From Clostridia bacterium (GTDB lineage Bacteria > Bacillota > Clostridia > Christensenellales > Aristaeellaceae): a stretch of 64,000 nt of DNA. The translations under genes and the position numbers were made by a program. Of this stretch, positions 35,164-44,614 are shown in pieces; the stretch's first letter is position 1, and every line of letters begins with the position of its first letter. Under the pieces are notes generated by a model. The model was not told where the DNA came from, made no database searches, and was given only the letters and a program-made list of their open reading frames with translations. Where the stretch lies: the NCBI GenBank assembly GCA_017512985.1, contig JAFWEJ010000017.1:113976-177975 (forward strand), written 5' to 3'.

Positions 35164-36630
35164 ATGAAACTGTGGGAATTACTGACGGAACTTCCCTATG
35201 TGGAAGAAACCCGCGGAGATATGAATACAGAGATCCGGGAACTGACGTCCTCCAGCAGGGACAAGGCGGACGCGGGCCTTTTCTTCTGCATTGTCGGGGC
35301 GCGGTTCGACGCGCACGACTATGCCTGGGAAGCCGTGGAGAACGGCTGCGTTGCCCTGATCGTTGAGCATTTTGTGCAGATGAATGTTCCCCAGGTCCGC
35401 GTCAACAACGGCCGCGCCGCCATGGCCAGGATCGCGGAAGCATTTTACGGATATCCTTCCCGGCAGATGCGCATGATCGGGATCACCGGCACGAAAGGGA
35501 AAACCACCACCACATACCTGCTCCAAAGCATCTGTGAAAAAGCCGGACTGAAATGCGGAATTATCGGTTCCACGGGCACTGTGGTCGAAGAACAGCATCT
35601 TGACAGCAAGCTGACCACACCGGATCCCATTGAACTGCAGAAAATGCTCCGTATGATGGCGGATGAGGGCGTAAAGGTCGTATGTATGGAAGTGTCCGCC
35701 CATGCCATCGACATGAACCGGCTGGACGGCATGAATTTCGAGGTGGGATGCTATACCAACCTGAGCCAGGACCACCTTGATTATTTCTATACCATGGAGC
35801 GGTATTTTGAGACCAAGAAGCAGTTTTTCACCAGCGGTATGGTGAAGAACGCGGCGGTAAACGCGGACGACGAAACATCCGGAAAACTGAGGGACGGGAT
35901 GAGCTGCCCCTTTATCACATACGGCATCTGCGTGGACGCCGACGTGTTCGCGCGCGATATTGAGATCACAGAGGAAGGCGCCCGGTTCAACGTTCAGCTG
36001 CACGGCATGAACCAGATTGCGATCCAGATGCGGATGACCGGCATGTTCAATGTTTATAACGCGCTGGCAGCAACCAGCTGCGCGCTGATCATGGGTATCG
36101 CGCCGGAAAAAATCAAGGCCGGCCTGGAAGCGGTTACCCGGGTACCCGGACGGATTGAGGTCCTGCAGACCGGAACACCCTATAAAGTAATCCTGGACTA
36201 CAGCCATTCCCCGGACGCACTGGAAAACATCCTCAAGACGGTCCGCCAGTTTACCCGGAAACGGGTGATTGCCCTGTTTGGCTGCGGAGGCGACCGGGAC
36301 AAGGGAAAGCGCCCCATGATGGGCGAGATCGGCGGCCGGCTGGCGGATTACTGCATCCTGACATCCGACAATCCCCGTACCGAAAACCCGATGGTTATCC
36401 TCGCAGCGATCGAAAAGGGCATCAAACCGACCGGAAAGCCGTATGAAGTGATCGAGAACCGCCGGGACGCGATCAACCGCGCGCTGCGGATGGCCGAGGA
36501 CGGCGACGTGATCGTGCTGGCGGGCAAGGGACATGAAACCTACCAGGAAATTATGGGGATCAAACGGCCCTTTGATGAAAAAGTGATCGTCAGCGACCTT
36601 TTGCTGGAAATACAGAAAGAACAGGAATAA
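35164..36630 (+). CDS. murE: UDP-MurNAc-tripeptide ligase MurE
   Basis: A 488-residue ATP-dependent Mur ligase. Features: N-terminal UDP-MurNAc domain ending SSRDKADAGLFFCIVG, P-loop GITGTKGKTTTTYLLQS, carbamylated lysine region, GCGGDRDKGKRPMM, and the substrate motif SDNPRTENPM. The DNPR motif marks enzymes adding meso-diaminopimelate; lysine-adding enzymes differ there. ATG 35164 has a GAGGTGG ribosome site. The gene normally between ftsL and murE (a penicillin-binding protein) is missing here. Confidence 0.95.
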   Translation: MKLWELLTELPYVEETRGDMNTEIRELTSSSRDKADAGLFFCIVGARFDAHDYAWEAVENGCVALIVEHFVQMNVPQVRVNNGRAAMARIAEAFYGYPSRQMRMIGITGTKGKTTTTYLLQSICEKAGLKCGIIGSTGTVVEEQHLDSKLTTPDPIELQKMLRMMADEGVKVVCMEVSAHAIDMNRLDGMNFEVGCYTNLSQDHLDYFYTMERYFETKKQFFTSGMVKNAAVNADDETSGKLRDGMSCPFITYGICVDADVFARDIEITEEGARFNVQLHGMNQIAIQMRMTGMFNVYNALAATSCALIMGIAPEKIKAGLEAVTRVPGRIEVLQTGTPYKVILDYSHSPDALENILKTVRQFTRKRVIALFGCGGDRDKGKRPMMGEIGGRLADYCILTSDNPRTENPMVILAAIEKGIKPTGKPYEVIENRRDAINRALRMAEDGDVIVLAGKGHETYQEIMGIKRPFDEKVIVSDLLLEIQKEQE

Positions 36631-36642
36631 GGGAGAGACGGT

Positions 36643-37665
36643 ATGTATTACAGGATGATCGGCGCCGCGCTGATCGCGCTGGCGACAGCCCTGCTGACCG
36701 GACCCCGGCTGATCCGGTACCTGAAGAAGCTGCATTTCGGCCAGACAATCTATGAACTGGGCCCGAGCCACCAGCAGAAACAGGGAACGCCGGTCATGGG
36801 CGGGCTGATGATGGCGGCTGGCATCCTGCTCGGCAGCCTGATCTGCCATCCCGCGGAATGGGACGGCATATGGGATTTTGTGTTTCCGCTGCTGGCCGTT
36901 GCCTTCCTGAGCATGGCAGTGGGCTTTGCGGACGACTATATCAAAGCAATCAAAAAACGCCATGACGGACTGAGCCCGTGGCAGAAGATCGCCGGACAGG
37001 TGGTCGTGTCACTGGGCTTCAGCTTATACTGCTATTTCTCCCCGCGGGTCGGAAGCGCGATCCGGATTCCTTTTACCGCTGCGGAATGGGATCTCGGAAT
37101 CTTCTATATTCCGGTGATGACCCTGCTGGTGATCTTTATCGTCAACAGCAGCAACCTGCAGGACGGCCTGGACGGCCTGCTCGGCACGGTGACGGCCGTC
37201 AGTTCTTCGGCCTGGGCGGTGATCTGCCTGCTCATCACAGTGCTGCCGGCGCTGGGCGGAGCAGGAAGCACCACATACGGCGCGGCAACCATCGGCGCCT
37301 TCGCGCTGGCCATGGCAGGCGCCTGCGTCGGCTTCCTCCGGTTTAACCGGTATCCGGCAAAAACATTTATGGGCGACACGGGAAGCATGCTGCTGGGCGG
37401 CGGAACGGCCGCCATCGCGCTGCTGCTGAGGCAGCCGCTGCTGCTGGCCCTGATCTTCTTTACGCCGATCATGAGCAGCGCGAGCGTGATTATACAGCGT
37501 TATTACTACAAACTGACACACGGCAAAAGGATATTCCTGATGAGCCCGATCCATCATCATTTTGAGAAGAAAGGCTATTCAGAGACCCAGATCGTGAGCA
37601 TGTACGCAGGAATTACCCTGCTGCTGAGCCTGATCGCCGTGATCAGCGTCTGCGCGTCGAAATGA
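36643..37665 (+). CDS. mraY: Phospho-MurNAc-pentapeptide transferase MraY
   Basis: A 340-residue integral membrane enzyme with about ten helices that makes lipid I. Signature segments: GTPVMGGLMMAAGILLGSL, the DD pair in GFADDYIKAIKKRHDGLSPW, NSSNLQDGLDGLLGT, FMGDTGSMLLGG and FLMSPIHHHFEKKGYSE. Located between murE and murD; murF, which normally lies before mraY, is absent. Confidence 0.96.
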   Translation: MYYRMIGAALIALATALLTGPRLIRYLKKLHFGQTIYELGPSHQQKQGTPVMGGLMMAAGILLGSLICHPAEWDGIWDFVFPLLAVAFLSMAVGFADDYIKAIKKRHDGLSPWQKIAGQVVVSLGFSLYCYFSPRVGSAIRIPFTAAEWDLGIFYIPVMTLLVIFIVNSSNLQDGLDGLLGTVTAVSSSAWAVICLLITVLPALGGAGSTTYGAATIGAFALAMAGACVGFLRFNRYPAKTFMGDTGSMLLGGGTAAIALLLRQPLLLALIFFTPIMSSASVIIQRYYYKLTHGKRIFLMSPIHHHFEKKGYSETQIVSMYAGITLLLSLIAVISVCASK

Positions 37666-37677
37666 GGGACAGTGCAT

Positions 37678-39039
37678 ATGGATTTTGAAAAGAAGAAAGT
37701 CCTGGTCGTCGGCATGGCCCGCAGCGGCGTCGCGGCGGCGCAGCTGCTGCGCGCTTCCGGTGCGGAAGTGACTGTCAACGATTCAAAAACCGAAAAGGAA
37801 CTCGGACAGCAGCTGAAACCGCTGGAAGGCCTGCAGGTCGAACGCCGGTTCGGCTGCGGAGCCATGGAACTGCTGGAAGGGAAGGACTGCCTGGTTATCT
37901 CCCCGGGCATCCCGGATACGGTGCCTTTTGTCGTCCGGGCGAAAGAAATGGGGATCTATGTCATCGGCGAGCTTGAACTGGCTGCCCAGCTTTCCCGGGG
38001 GACACTGATCTCCGTAACAGGAACAAACGGCAAAACCACAACCGTTTCCCTGCTGGGAGAGATCTTTACGAACAGCGGCAAGGTCACCCATGTGGTGGGC
38101 AATATCGGCTATCCTTTTTCCCTGGCGTCCCTGATCAGCCGGAAGGAAGACGTGATCGTATGTGAAGTGTCCTCTTTCCAGATGGAAACGGCGGATACTT
38201 TCCATCCTCATGTCGCGCTGCTGACGAACATCACAGAAGACCACCTGAACCGCCACGGTACGATGGAAGTGTATACAGCCCTGAAAATGCGGATGTTCCG
38301 GAACCAGACAGCGGCGGATTACGCGGTTTTCAACGCGGACGATCCGGGCCTGGAAGGACTGGACAAGCAGGTGAAGAGCCATGTGCTTTTCTTCAGCCGG
38401 AAGCAGGAAGTGAAGGAAGGCGCATTTGTCCGGGACGGACAGATCATGCTGCGGCTGAACGGCAGTGAGAAAAAGGTCTGCGCGACGGAAGAAGTCTTCA
38501 TCCCGGGCCCCCATAACCTGGAGAACGCGCTGGGCGCGGTATGCGTCGCGGCAGCGATGAACGTTCCCATACCGGTCATACGGCACAGCCTGAAGACATT
38601 CCGCGGCGTGGAGCACCGGATAGAATCGGTGCGCGAACTGGACGGCGTGGAATACATCAACGACAGCAAGGGAACGAATGTGGATTCCACGATCAAGGCG
38701 GTTCAGACCATGAGCCAGCCGACGGTGATTATTCTCGGCGGATATGACAAGCATACCTCTTTTGATCCGCTTTCCAGGGAGATCATCAACAGCCCGATGA
38801 TCCGGCACGCCGTCCTGATTGGCGAAACAGCCGGACTGATCCGGAACAGCCTGGAACGCGTCGGCTTCAGCAACCTGACGGACGCAGGCTCCATGCGGGA
38901 GGCGGTGGAAACCGCCCGGAAGATTGCCGGAAAAGGCTGGTGCGTGCTACTCAGCCCGGCCTGCGCGAGTTTTGACATGTTCAAGGATTATGAGGAACGG
39001 GGCCGGGTGTTTAAGCAGATCGTGAATGAATTGTCATAA
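37678..39039 (+). CDS. murD: UDP-MurNAc-L-alanine:D-glutamate ligase MurD
   Basis: A 453-residue Mur ligase. N-terminal nucleotide-like domain VLVVGMARSGVAAAQLLRAS, P-loop SVTGTNGKTTTVSLLGEI, then EVSSFQMET, TNITEDHLNRHG, YINDSKGTNVDSTIKAV, ILGGYDKHTSFDPL and LLSPACASFDMFKDYEERG. ATG 37678 gives normal spacing from AGGGA (37665-37669); a GTG at 37672 is too close to it. The next genes expected in the cluster, ftsW and murG, are absent. Confidence 0.95.
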   Translation: MDFEKKKVLVVGMARSGVAAAQLLRASGAEVTVNDSKTEKELGQQLKPLEGLQVERRFGCGAMELLEGKDCLVISPGIPDTVPFVVRAKEMGIYVIGELELAAQLSRGTLISVTGTNGKTTTVSLLGEIFTNSGKVTHVVGNIGYPFSLASLISRKEDVIVCEVSSFQMETADTFHPHVALLTNITEDHLNRHGTMEVYTALKMRMFRNQTAADYAVFNADDPGLEGLDKQVKSHVLFFSRKQEVKEGAFVRDGQIMLRLNGSEKKVCATEEVFIPGPHNLENALGAVCVAAAMNVPIPVIRHSLKTFRGVEHRIESVRELDGVEYINDSKGTNVDSTIKAVQTMSQPTVIILGGYDKHTSFDPLSREIINSPMIRHAVLIGETAGLIRNSLERVGFSNLTDAGSMREAVETARKIAGKGWCVLLSPACASFDMFKDYEERGRVFKQIVNELS

Positions 39040-39140
39040 ACAGACCGAAGTCTGATTTGAAACCGGGTTTTCGGTTTGCTGTCCGGAATCAAGGAAATAC
39101 AACGGGTTCAGGCATCAAAGCAACGAAGGGTGGAGCGTGG

Positions 39141-40157
39141 GTGAGCGAACAGAACGGCGGATACAGGCCGCGCACCGCGGGTGAGCGGTCCGGAAATTCC
39201 GGGGACGGCGTGCGCGACTGGCAGCGAAACACCTGGTTCGGTCCTGCTCCGCTGAACAGCAACCCGTTTGAGGAACCCGAAGACGCGCCGGAACTGAAAG
39301 AAAGCCGGTCGGAAAACGTTACCGAGCATGTAGGCGATTTCTGGAATGCTCCCGACAAAGGGTATCAGAACACAAATACTTCCCACAGAATTGCGGATGG
39401 AAACAGCCGGAACAGGACTGAAAAAGGGAAAAAACGCCCGCGCGCGATCCGCGTGATCGCCGGGGTTGCCCTTTTCCTTGCGGCTGTTTTTCTCGTGCTT
39501 CGCTTTGCGGTGTTCAGCGTGAAGCAGATCGTCGTTACCGGCAACAGCACGGTATCCACGGAGGAAGTGATCAAAGCCAGCGGCATCCGCATCGGTGAAA
39601 GCATCTTCTCGCTGGACGAGAAGACTGTGGAGGAACGGATCACTTCCGACTACCGGCTGCAGTACAGGTATATGGTTCGGGAACTTCCGGGCACAGTGCT
39701 GATTTCCGTGAAGGAAAGGGAGCCATGCTGCTGGCTGACCTACTGCGGCATCATGTACGTGATGGACAAAAACCGCATGGTGCTGTACGAGTCGGAAAAC
39801 CCGAATGAGCAGCCGCAGAACCTTGTTGAAATCAAAGGGCTGGAAGTGCGTTCCAATCCCCATATGAAACAGATTATCAACCTTGGGAACGAAACGCAGC
39901 AAAGCATTTTTACGGAACTGTTCCGGGAAATGAAGGTTCTCGGATGCACCGACCGGATCAAGGAAGCCGACATCAGCAATACCGGATCCATTCTGCTCCT
40001 GACCCGGGACGGGTTTACAGCCGGACTCGGAGACAGGGAAAACCTCCACGCCAAGCTGCGCAGCTTGCTGCTTGTACAGGACGAGCTGATCAGGATGGAA
40101 AAAAGCGGCGGTACGATCAATGTTTCCAATCCCGAGGCTCCGATCTATTCACCGTAA
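39141..40157 (+). CDS. ftsQ: Cell division protein FtsQ/DivIB
   Basis: A bitopic protein of about 338 residues. A long hydrophilic N-terminal region (about 110 residues), a membrane helix (AIRVIAGVALFLAAVFLVLR), then a POTRA domain (FSVKQIVVTGNSTVSTEEVI and IRIGESIFSLDEKTVEERI) and the beta domain (LPGTVLISVKEREP). It joins FtsL and DivIC at the septum. GTG 39141 was chosen because GGGTGGAG lies 5 bases upstream; a TTG at 39057 would add 28 residues but has no good ribosome site. Small dyads (CAGAC/GTCTG and AAACCG/CGGTTT) lie just before it. Confidence 0.88.
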   Translation: MSEQNGGYRPRTAGERSGNSGDGVRDWQRNTWFGPAPLNSNPFEEPEDAPELKESRSENVTEHVGDFWNAPDKGYQNTNTSHRIADGNSRNRTEKGKKRPRAIRVIAGVALFLAAVFLVLRFAVFSVKQIVVTGNSTVSTEEVIKASGIRIGESIFSLDEKTVEERITSDYRLQYRYMVRELPGTVLISVKEREPCCWLTYCGIMYVMDKNRMVLYESENPNEQPQNLVEIKGLEVRSNPHMKQIINLGNETQQSIFTELFREMKVLGCTDRIKEADISNTGSILLLTRDGFTAGLGDRENLHAKLRSLLLVQDELIRMEKSGGTINVSNPEAPIYSP

Positions 40158-40214
40158 ACACCCTTTAATTGTTACAAAACAACAGAAAAAACGTAATAAA
40201 ACCGTGCGAAACTC

Positions 40215-40243
40215 TTGCAATAAATGTCTGAAGAGGGTATAAT
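40215..40243 (+). promoter_or_regulatory. Promoter of ftsA-ftsZ
   Basis: The -35 TTGCAA (40215-40220), exactly 17 bases, perfect -10 TATAAT (40238-40243). The leader to ftsA is about 75 bases. It allows ftsA-ftsZ expression apart from the mraZ promoter. Confidence 0.85.
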
Positions 40244-40323
40244 TTCAAGAGGTGTATATTATTTTGTAGTTACTGACCGCGATCTTCTGACAGGATCCGG
40301 AAAACAGGGGGCATGAAAAACCT

Positions 40324-41517
40324 ATGAAAACAACGGTTGCAGCCATTGATTTCGGTACGAGCAAGATCGTTACACTCGTGGCTGAAAACAGCGGCAGTCA
40401 GCGCTGTGATATTACGGCGGCCGGCGTGACAAAGTATGACGGGTATCTTGAAGAAGGCTGGAACAATCCCGGAATGCTGGATGAAGCGATCCGCCGCTCC
40501 ATCGCGGACGCGGAGGAGCAGTCCGGCAGCAAGATCAAGGAGATCAATGTCGGCGTTCCCGGCGCCTTCACCCACGTCTATGCCACGAAGGTCACCGTTC
40601 CGCTGAAGGGGACAGACCCGAGGGTCACCGCGGCTGACGTCAAGACCGCTTTCAGCATGGCGGCGGAGAACCTGGCCAATGTGCCCGGCGTCGTGGTCCA
40701 CTCCAGTCCCGCCTGGTTTATGGTGGACAACGGAAAGAAGACCCTTGAGCCCGTAGGCATGAAGGGCCGCGAGATGACAGCGTTCATCAGCTTCGCGGTG
40801 GGCAACCGGTTCTTTATCGACGACGTGACGAACCGCATGGCGGATCTCGGCATCGTGGCCAACTGTTTCTATTCCACTTCCGCCGGTGAAGCCATGCTGT
40901 ACCTGAGTGAACAGGAACGCGACCATACGTCCGTCCTGATCGATATGGGCTACCTGAACACGGAAATCATCGGCGTTGAGGGAGACGCCATCATCTATCA
41001 CAAGGTGCTGGATGTCGGCGGCGGCGACCTGGCGGTTGCGCTGGCCGAAGAACTGGACATCACCCTGGACGCTGCCGAAGATATCAAGCGCAAGTTTGTA
41101 TACGGCATTGAAACATCCGGAGAGACATACGAGGTTCCCGGAGCCGACGGACAGAAAGGCACCGCCTTTACCAGGGAGCAGGTCAAGCCCATTCTCTGCA
41201 AGGAACTGGACGGGATCTGCGCAAAGATCAAAGAGGCGATCGACGACGATTTCGGCGGACTGGGCAGCTGGTCCAACGTGTTCCTGACCGGCGGCGGGCT
41301 GAGCTTTAACCGCGGCGGCAAGGAATACCTCGCAGGACGGCTCGGGCGCCCGGTGCAGGAAACGCCCCGCCGTACAACCAAGCTGAACAGCCACTGTTTC
41401 TCAAGCGCACTCGGCCTGATGGACCTGATTATCGACACGATCGAGCAGCAGCGCCAGCCGGCCGCGGGTGCGGGTGGAAAGATCAAAGACTTTTTCCGCA
41501 GTCTGTTGGGAGGTTAA
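40324..41517 (+). CDS. ftsA: Cell division protein FtsA
   Basis: A 397-residue actin-like ATPase. Phosphate-1 motif [14 protein letters not shown], the SHS2/1C domain in the middle ([33 protein letters not shown]), phosphate-2 [13 protein letters not shown], adenosine motif [10 protein letters not shown]. The extreme C-terminus, [12 protein letters not shown], is an amphipathic helix as used by FtsA to tether FtsZ to the membrane. It lies 4 bases before ftsZ, which supports FtsA over other actin-like families. Divergent from the model enzymes over much of its length. Confidence 0.87.
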   Translation: MKTTVAAIDFGTSKIVTLVAENSGSQRCDITAAGVTKYDGYLEEGWNNPGMLDEAIRRSIADAEEQSGSKIKEINVGVPGAFTHVYATKVTVPLKGTDPRVTAADVKTAFSMAAENLANVPGVVVHSSPAWFMVDNGKKTLEPVGMKGREMTAFISFAVGNRFFIDDVTNRMADLGIVANCFYSTSAGEAMLYLSEQERDHTSVLIDMGYLNTEIIGVEGDAIIYHKVLDVGGGDLAVALAEELDITLDAAEDIKRKFVYGIETSGETYEVPGADGQKGTAFTREQVKPILCKELDGICAKIKEAIDDDFGGLGSWSNVFLTGGGLSFNRGGKEYLAGRLGRPVQETPRRTTKLNSHCFSSALGLMDLIIDTIEQQRQPAAGAGGKIKDFFRSLLGG

Positions 41518-41521
41518 GAAC

Positions 41522-42967
41522 ATGATTGAATTCCAGAATGAAGAACAGAGCACCTTTGCAACGATCAAGGTAGTCGGATGCGGCGGCGGCGGAAACAACG
41601 CCGTGAACCGCATGGTGGATGCCGGCCTGCGGGGAATTGAATTCATCTCCATCAACACGGACCGGCAGGCCCTGAGCCAGACCAATGCCCAGGTGAAGAT
41701 CCAGATCGGCGAGAAGCTGACCAAGGGACTGGGCGCCGGCGCGATTCCCGAGGTGGGACGCCGCGCGGCCGAAGAAAGCAGGGAAGAGATCGCTTCCGCC
41801 CTGAAGGGCGCCGACCTGGTGTTTATCACAGCCGGAATGGGCGGCGGCACCGGCACGGGCGCCGCGCCGATCGTGGCAGAGATTGCCCGCGACCTGGGCA
41901 CCCTGACGATTGCTGTGGTGACAAAGCCTTTCCTTTTTGAAGGCAAACAGCGCATGAAGAACGCCGAGGCCGGCATTGCCGAGCTGAAGCAGCATGTGGA
42001 TACGCTGGTGGTCATTCCCAATGACCGGCTGCTGCAGGTGGTTAACAAGGGCACTACCATGCTCGAAGCTTTCCGCATTGCCGACGACGTGCTGCGCCAG
42101 GGCATCCAGGGCATCAGCGACCTGATCGCTGTTCCCGCGATGATCAACCTGGACTTCGCGGACGTGAAGACCGTTATGGAATCCGGCGGAATGGCCCATA
42201 TGGGCATCGGTATCGGAAGCGGCGAAAACAAGCTGGTCGACGCCGCAAAGAACGCGGTTGCCTCTCCGCTGCTTGAGACGAACATCGACGGCGCACGCGC
42301 CGTGCTGATTAACGTAACAGGCGGCGAGGATATTTCCATTGTGGATATCAGCGAAGCGGCCAACCTGATCATGGAAGCCGCCGATCCGGACGCGAACATC
42401 ATCTTCGGCGCCGGCATCGACGAAACGATGAAGGACGAAGTCCGCATCACCGTGATCGCGACCGGATTCGAGAAGACGCCGTTCCCGACAAAGGAACCGG
42501 CCCGCAAGCCGCGTGAGATTGAGCATGAACGCCTGTTCGGCTCCTTCGGTACCAGCTTTGCGAAATCCGAACCCGCAGCCCGTTCCGCCTTTGAAACATC
42601 CGCCCCTGCGGCAAGCCCCTTCTCCAGCGGAAATACCGGAGAGGTTCCCACATTCACGAGCAGCAGCCGGCCCAGCATGGGCGTTCCCGGCATGGTCACC
42701 ACGGGCTCCTTCCAGACCGGATTCAGCTACCAGCAGACCGCGCCGCAGCAGCCGCTCCAGGCCACGCAGCCTTTCGCGATGGGACAGGGCACCGCACAGC
42801 CCCAGCCCAATCCAGGCTTTGCCGCACAGCCCGCAAATTTCCAGCCGGTATTCAACAGCAACGGCCAGGTGACCGGGCAGACCGGCAACTTCCAGCCGGT
42901 TCCGCCGAATCCCGCCATGGAAACAGACACGCACGGCGTTTTCGGATACATGAAACGGAAAAAGTAA
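41522..42967 (+). CDS. ftsZ: Cell division protein FtsZ
   Basis: A 481-residue tubulin-like GTPase. GTP-binding segments: [13 protein letters not shown], the tubulin signature [24 protein letters not shown] and [11 protein letters not shown]. The core ends at about residue 320. A long Gln/Pro/Ala-rich linker (about 145 residues) connects to a short basic end, [10 protein letters not shown], the presumed FtsA-binding peptide. ATG 41522 has GGGAGG upstream; earlier in-frame ATG lies within ftsA. Confidence 0.97.
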   Translation: MIEFQNEEQSTFATIKVVGCGGGGNNAVNRMVDAGLRGIEFISINTDRQALSQTNAQVKIQIGEKLTKGLGAGAIPEVGRRAAEESREEIASALKGADLVFITAGMGGGTGTGAAPIVAEIARDLGTLTIAVVTKPFLFEGKQRMKNAEAGIAELKQHVDTLVVIPNDRLLQVVNKGTTMLEAFRIADDVLRQGIQGISDLIAVPAMINLDFADVKTVMESGGMAHMGIGIGSGENKLVDAAKNAVASPLLETNIDGARAVLINVTGGEDISIVDISEAANLIMEAADPDANIIFGAGIDETMKDEVRITVIATGFEKTPFPTKEPARKPREIEHERLFGSFGTSFAKSEPAARSAFETSAPAASPFSSGNTGEVPTFTSSSRPSMGVPGMVTTGSFQTGFSYQQTAPQQPLQATQPFAMGQGTAQPQPNPGFAAQPANFQPVFNSNGQVTGQTGNFQPVPPNPAMETDTHGVFGYMKRKK

Positions 42968-42980
42968 TCCGGTTATCCAG

Positions 42981-43009
42981 GGACGACGGGTCAAACCGCC
43001 GTCCTTTTT
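42981..43009 (+). terminator. Rho-independent terminator after ftsZ
   Basis: GGACGACGG (42981-42989) and CCGCCGTCC (42996-43004), one internal mismatch, 6-base loop, then TTTTT. Confidence 0.82.
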
Positions 43010-43058
43010 CTATGTGCCGGAAGAGAAAACAATGCTGGTAAAAAAGCAGTGAGTAAGA

Positions 43059-43064
43059 TATAAT
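43059..43064 (+). promoter_or_regulatory. Candidate -10 box upstream of the solute-binding protein
   Basis: A perfect TATAAT, but the hexamer 17 bases upstream (TGGTAA) is a poor -35. Possibly activator-dependent, as expected for a nutrient-uptake gene. Confidence 0.4.
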
Positions 43065-43099
43065 ATTTAGTCAGAGTTAATGTTTCGGGAGGAACGGTT

Positions 43100-44596
43100 A
43101 TGCGCAGAGGAGCGGTATTGATCCTGGCCATTGTGATGCTGTTTTCCACAGCCTGTGCCGACAGCATACAGAAGGCGCCGGATTATCTGATGGAAGGATA
43201 TGACGGCGGCGTGGATTACCGCCTCTGGGAAAACAACCTGTTTTTCCGGCGGATGCAGGAGAAGACCGGTGTCTCATTTGAACTCCGGCAGTATACGGAC
43301 AAGGACCGGTGGACAGAGCGCAAGGGAGAACTGCTGGCGGGGCAGAACCTGCCCGACGTACTTTTCAAGGCCGAACTGGGCAGCAACGAAGTGCGCGACC
43401 TGTACCTGAACGGATACATCATCGACCTGAAGCCTTACCTGGAGACGTACGCACCGGACCTGTGGAAGCTCCTGCAGGACCATCCGGAATGGGAAAAGGC
43501 GATCACGATGCCGGACGGCGCCATTCCCGCGCTTCCGGCAATCAATACCCTGCAGAACAACGACGCCATGTGGATCAACACATCCTGGCTGAAACGGCTG
43601 AAACTGGAAATGCCGACCACTGCGGATGAACTGACGGAAGTGCTGCGCAGGTTCAAAAACGACGATCCGAACGGAAACTATCAGCAGGACGAAGTTCCGC
43701 TGGCGTTTCTCGGCATGTGGGAGCTGCGCTTCCTCGGGCACGCTTTCGGGATTATCGATAACGACTATTATGTGTCAGAAAAGGACGGAGTTGTTACTTC
43801 CTCCCTGACGACAGATGAAAACAGGGCTTTCCTGACCTGGCTGCATCAGCTTTGGACGGAAGGGCTGCTGGACCGGAACGGTTTTTCAACCACGGACACG
43901 CTTCGCCAGATCACGGATGAAAAGGCGGCCGTCCCATACGGTGTGATCATGACCAGCACACCGCTGACCATCCTGCCGCAGACCACGCTGTCGCAGTACG
44001 GGGTGATGGATCCGCTGGTATATGAGGGGAAACAGATTTACCGAGATCTGCTCGGCGACCTGGTCCGCGGGACCTTTGCCATCACATCAGCCTGCAAAGA
44101 ACCCGAAAGGCTGGTATCATGGGTGAATTTCCTCTATACGGAGGAAGGGAGGCGCCTGGCTTTCTACGGCGCCGAAGGGGAAGATTACCTGTGGAATGAG
44201 GACGGCATGTGGGAATGGGCTGCCCCCCTGCAGACCGTGGCGGAAGAAATCCTGCCGACCCATACGATCAGCGAGGGCGGGACTGCGCCGGGCTATGAAA
44301 ACGGTTTGTTCCAGACACAGTACAGGGATGAAATCACCCGCGAAACCATAAAAGCGCTCCGCAACCTGAAACAGTACAGCGTGATCCCGTATCCGCCCGT
44401 GACGCTGGACGCGGAAACGGAAAAAAGGGCCGCGGAGATTCAGGACGGCCTTTCCCGCTACGCCGAAAAGGCCATGGCGTGTTTTGTAACCGGAGATATT
44501 GAACTGACGGACGAGAACTGGGAACAGTTCTGCAGTACCGTCGAAGAAAAAGGCTTGCAGGAAATGATCGGTATCTGGCAGAACGCGATCCGATAG
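43100..44596 (+). CDS. Extracellular solute-binding protein, family 1 type (probable lipoprotein)
   Basis: A 498-residue exported protein. Hydrophobic signal (VLILAIVMLFSTAC) ending at a cysteine; the lipobox is imperfect, so lipidation is likely rather than certain. The mature part has the family-1 pattern DVLFKAELGSNEVRDLYLNGYIIDLKPYLE, MPDGAIPALP and the late FLYTEEGRRLAFYGAEGEDY, as in LplA/LipO-like oligosaccharide-binding proteins. No permease genes lie next to it; a galactokinase-family gene follows by 18 bases, which suggests a galactose-containing ligand (inference). Confidence 0.85.
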   Translation: MRRGAVLILAIVMLFSTACADSIQKAPDYLMEGYDGGVDYRLWENNLFFRRMQEKTGVSFELRQYTDKDRWTERKGELLAGQNLPDVLFKAELGSNEVRDLYLNGYIIDLKPYLETYAPDLWKLLQDHPEWEKAITMPDGAIPALPAINTLQNNDAMWINTSWLKRLKLEMPTTADELTEVLRRFKNDDPNGNYQQDEVPLAFLGMWELRFLGHAFGIIDNDYYVSEKDGVVTSSLTTDENRAFLTWLHQLWTEGLLDRNGFSTTDTLRQITDEKAAVPYGVIMTSTPLTILPQTTLSQYGVMDPLVYEGKQIYRDLLGDLVRGTFAITSACKEPERLVSWVNFLYTEEGRRLAFYGAEGEDYLWNEDGMWEWAAPLQTVAEEILPTHTISEGGTAPGYENGLFQTQYRDEITRETIKALRNLKQYSVIPYPPVTLDAETEKRAAEIQDGLSRYAEKAMACFVTGDIELTDENWEQFCSTVEEKGLQEMIGIWQNAIR

Positions 44597-44614
44597 ATAA
44601 CAGGAGGACACAGG

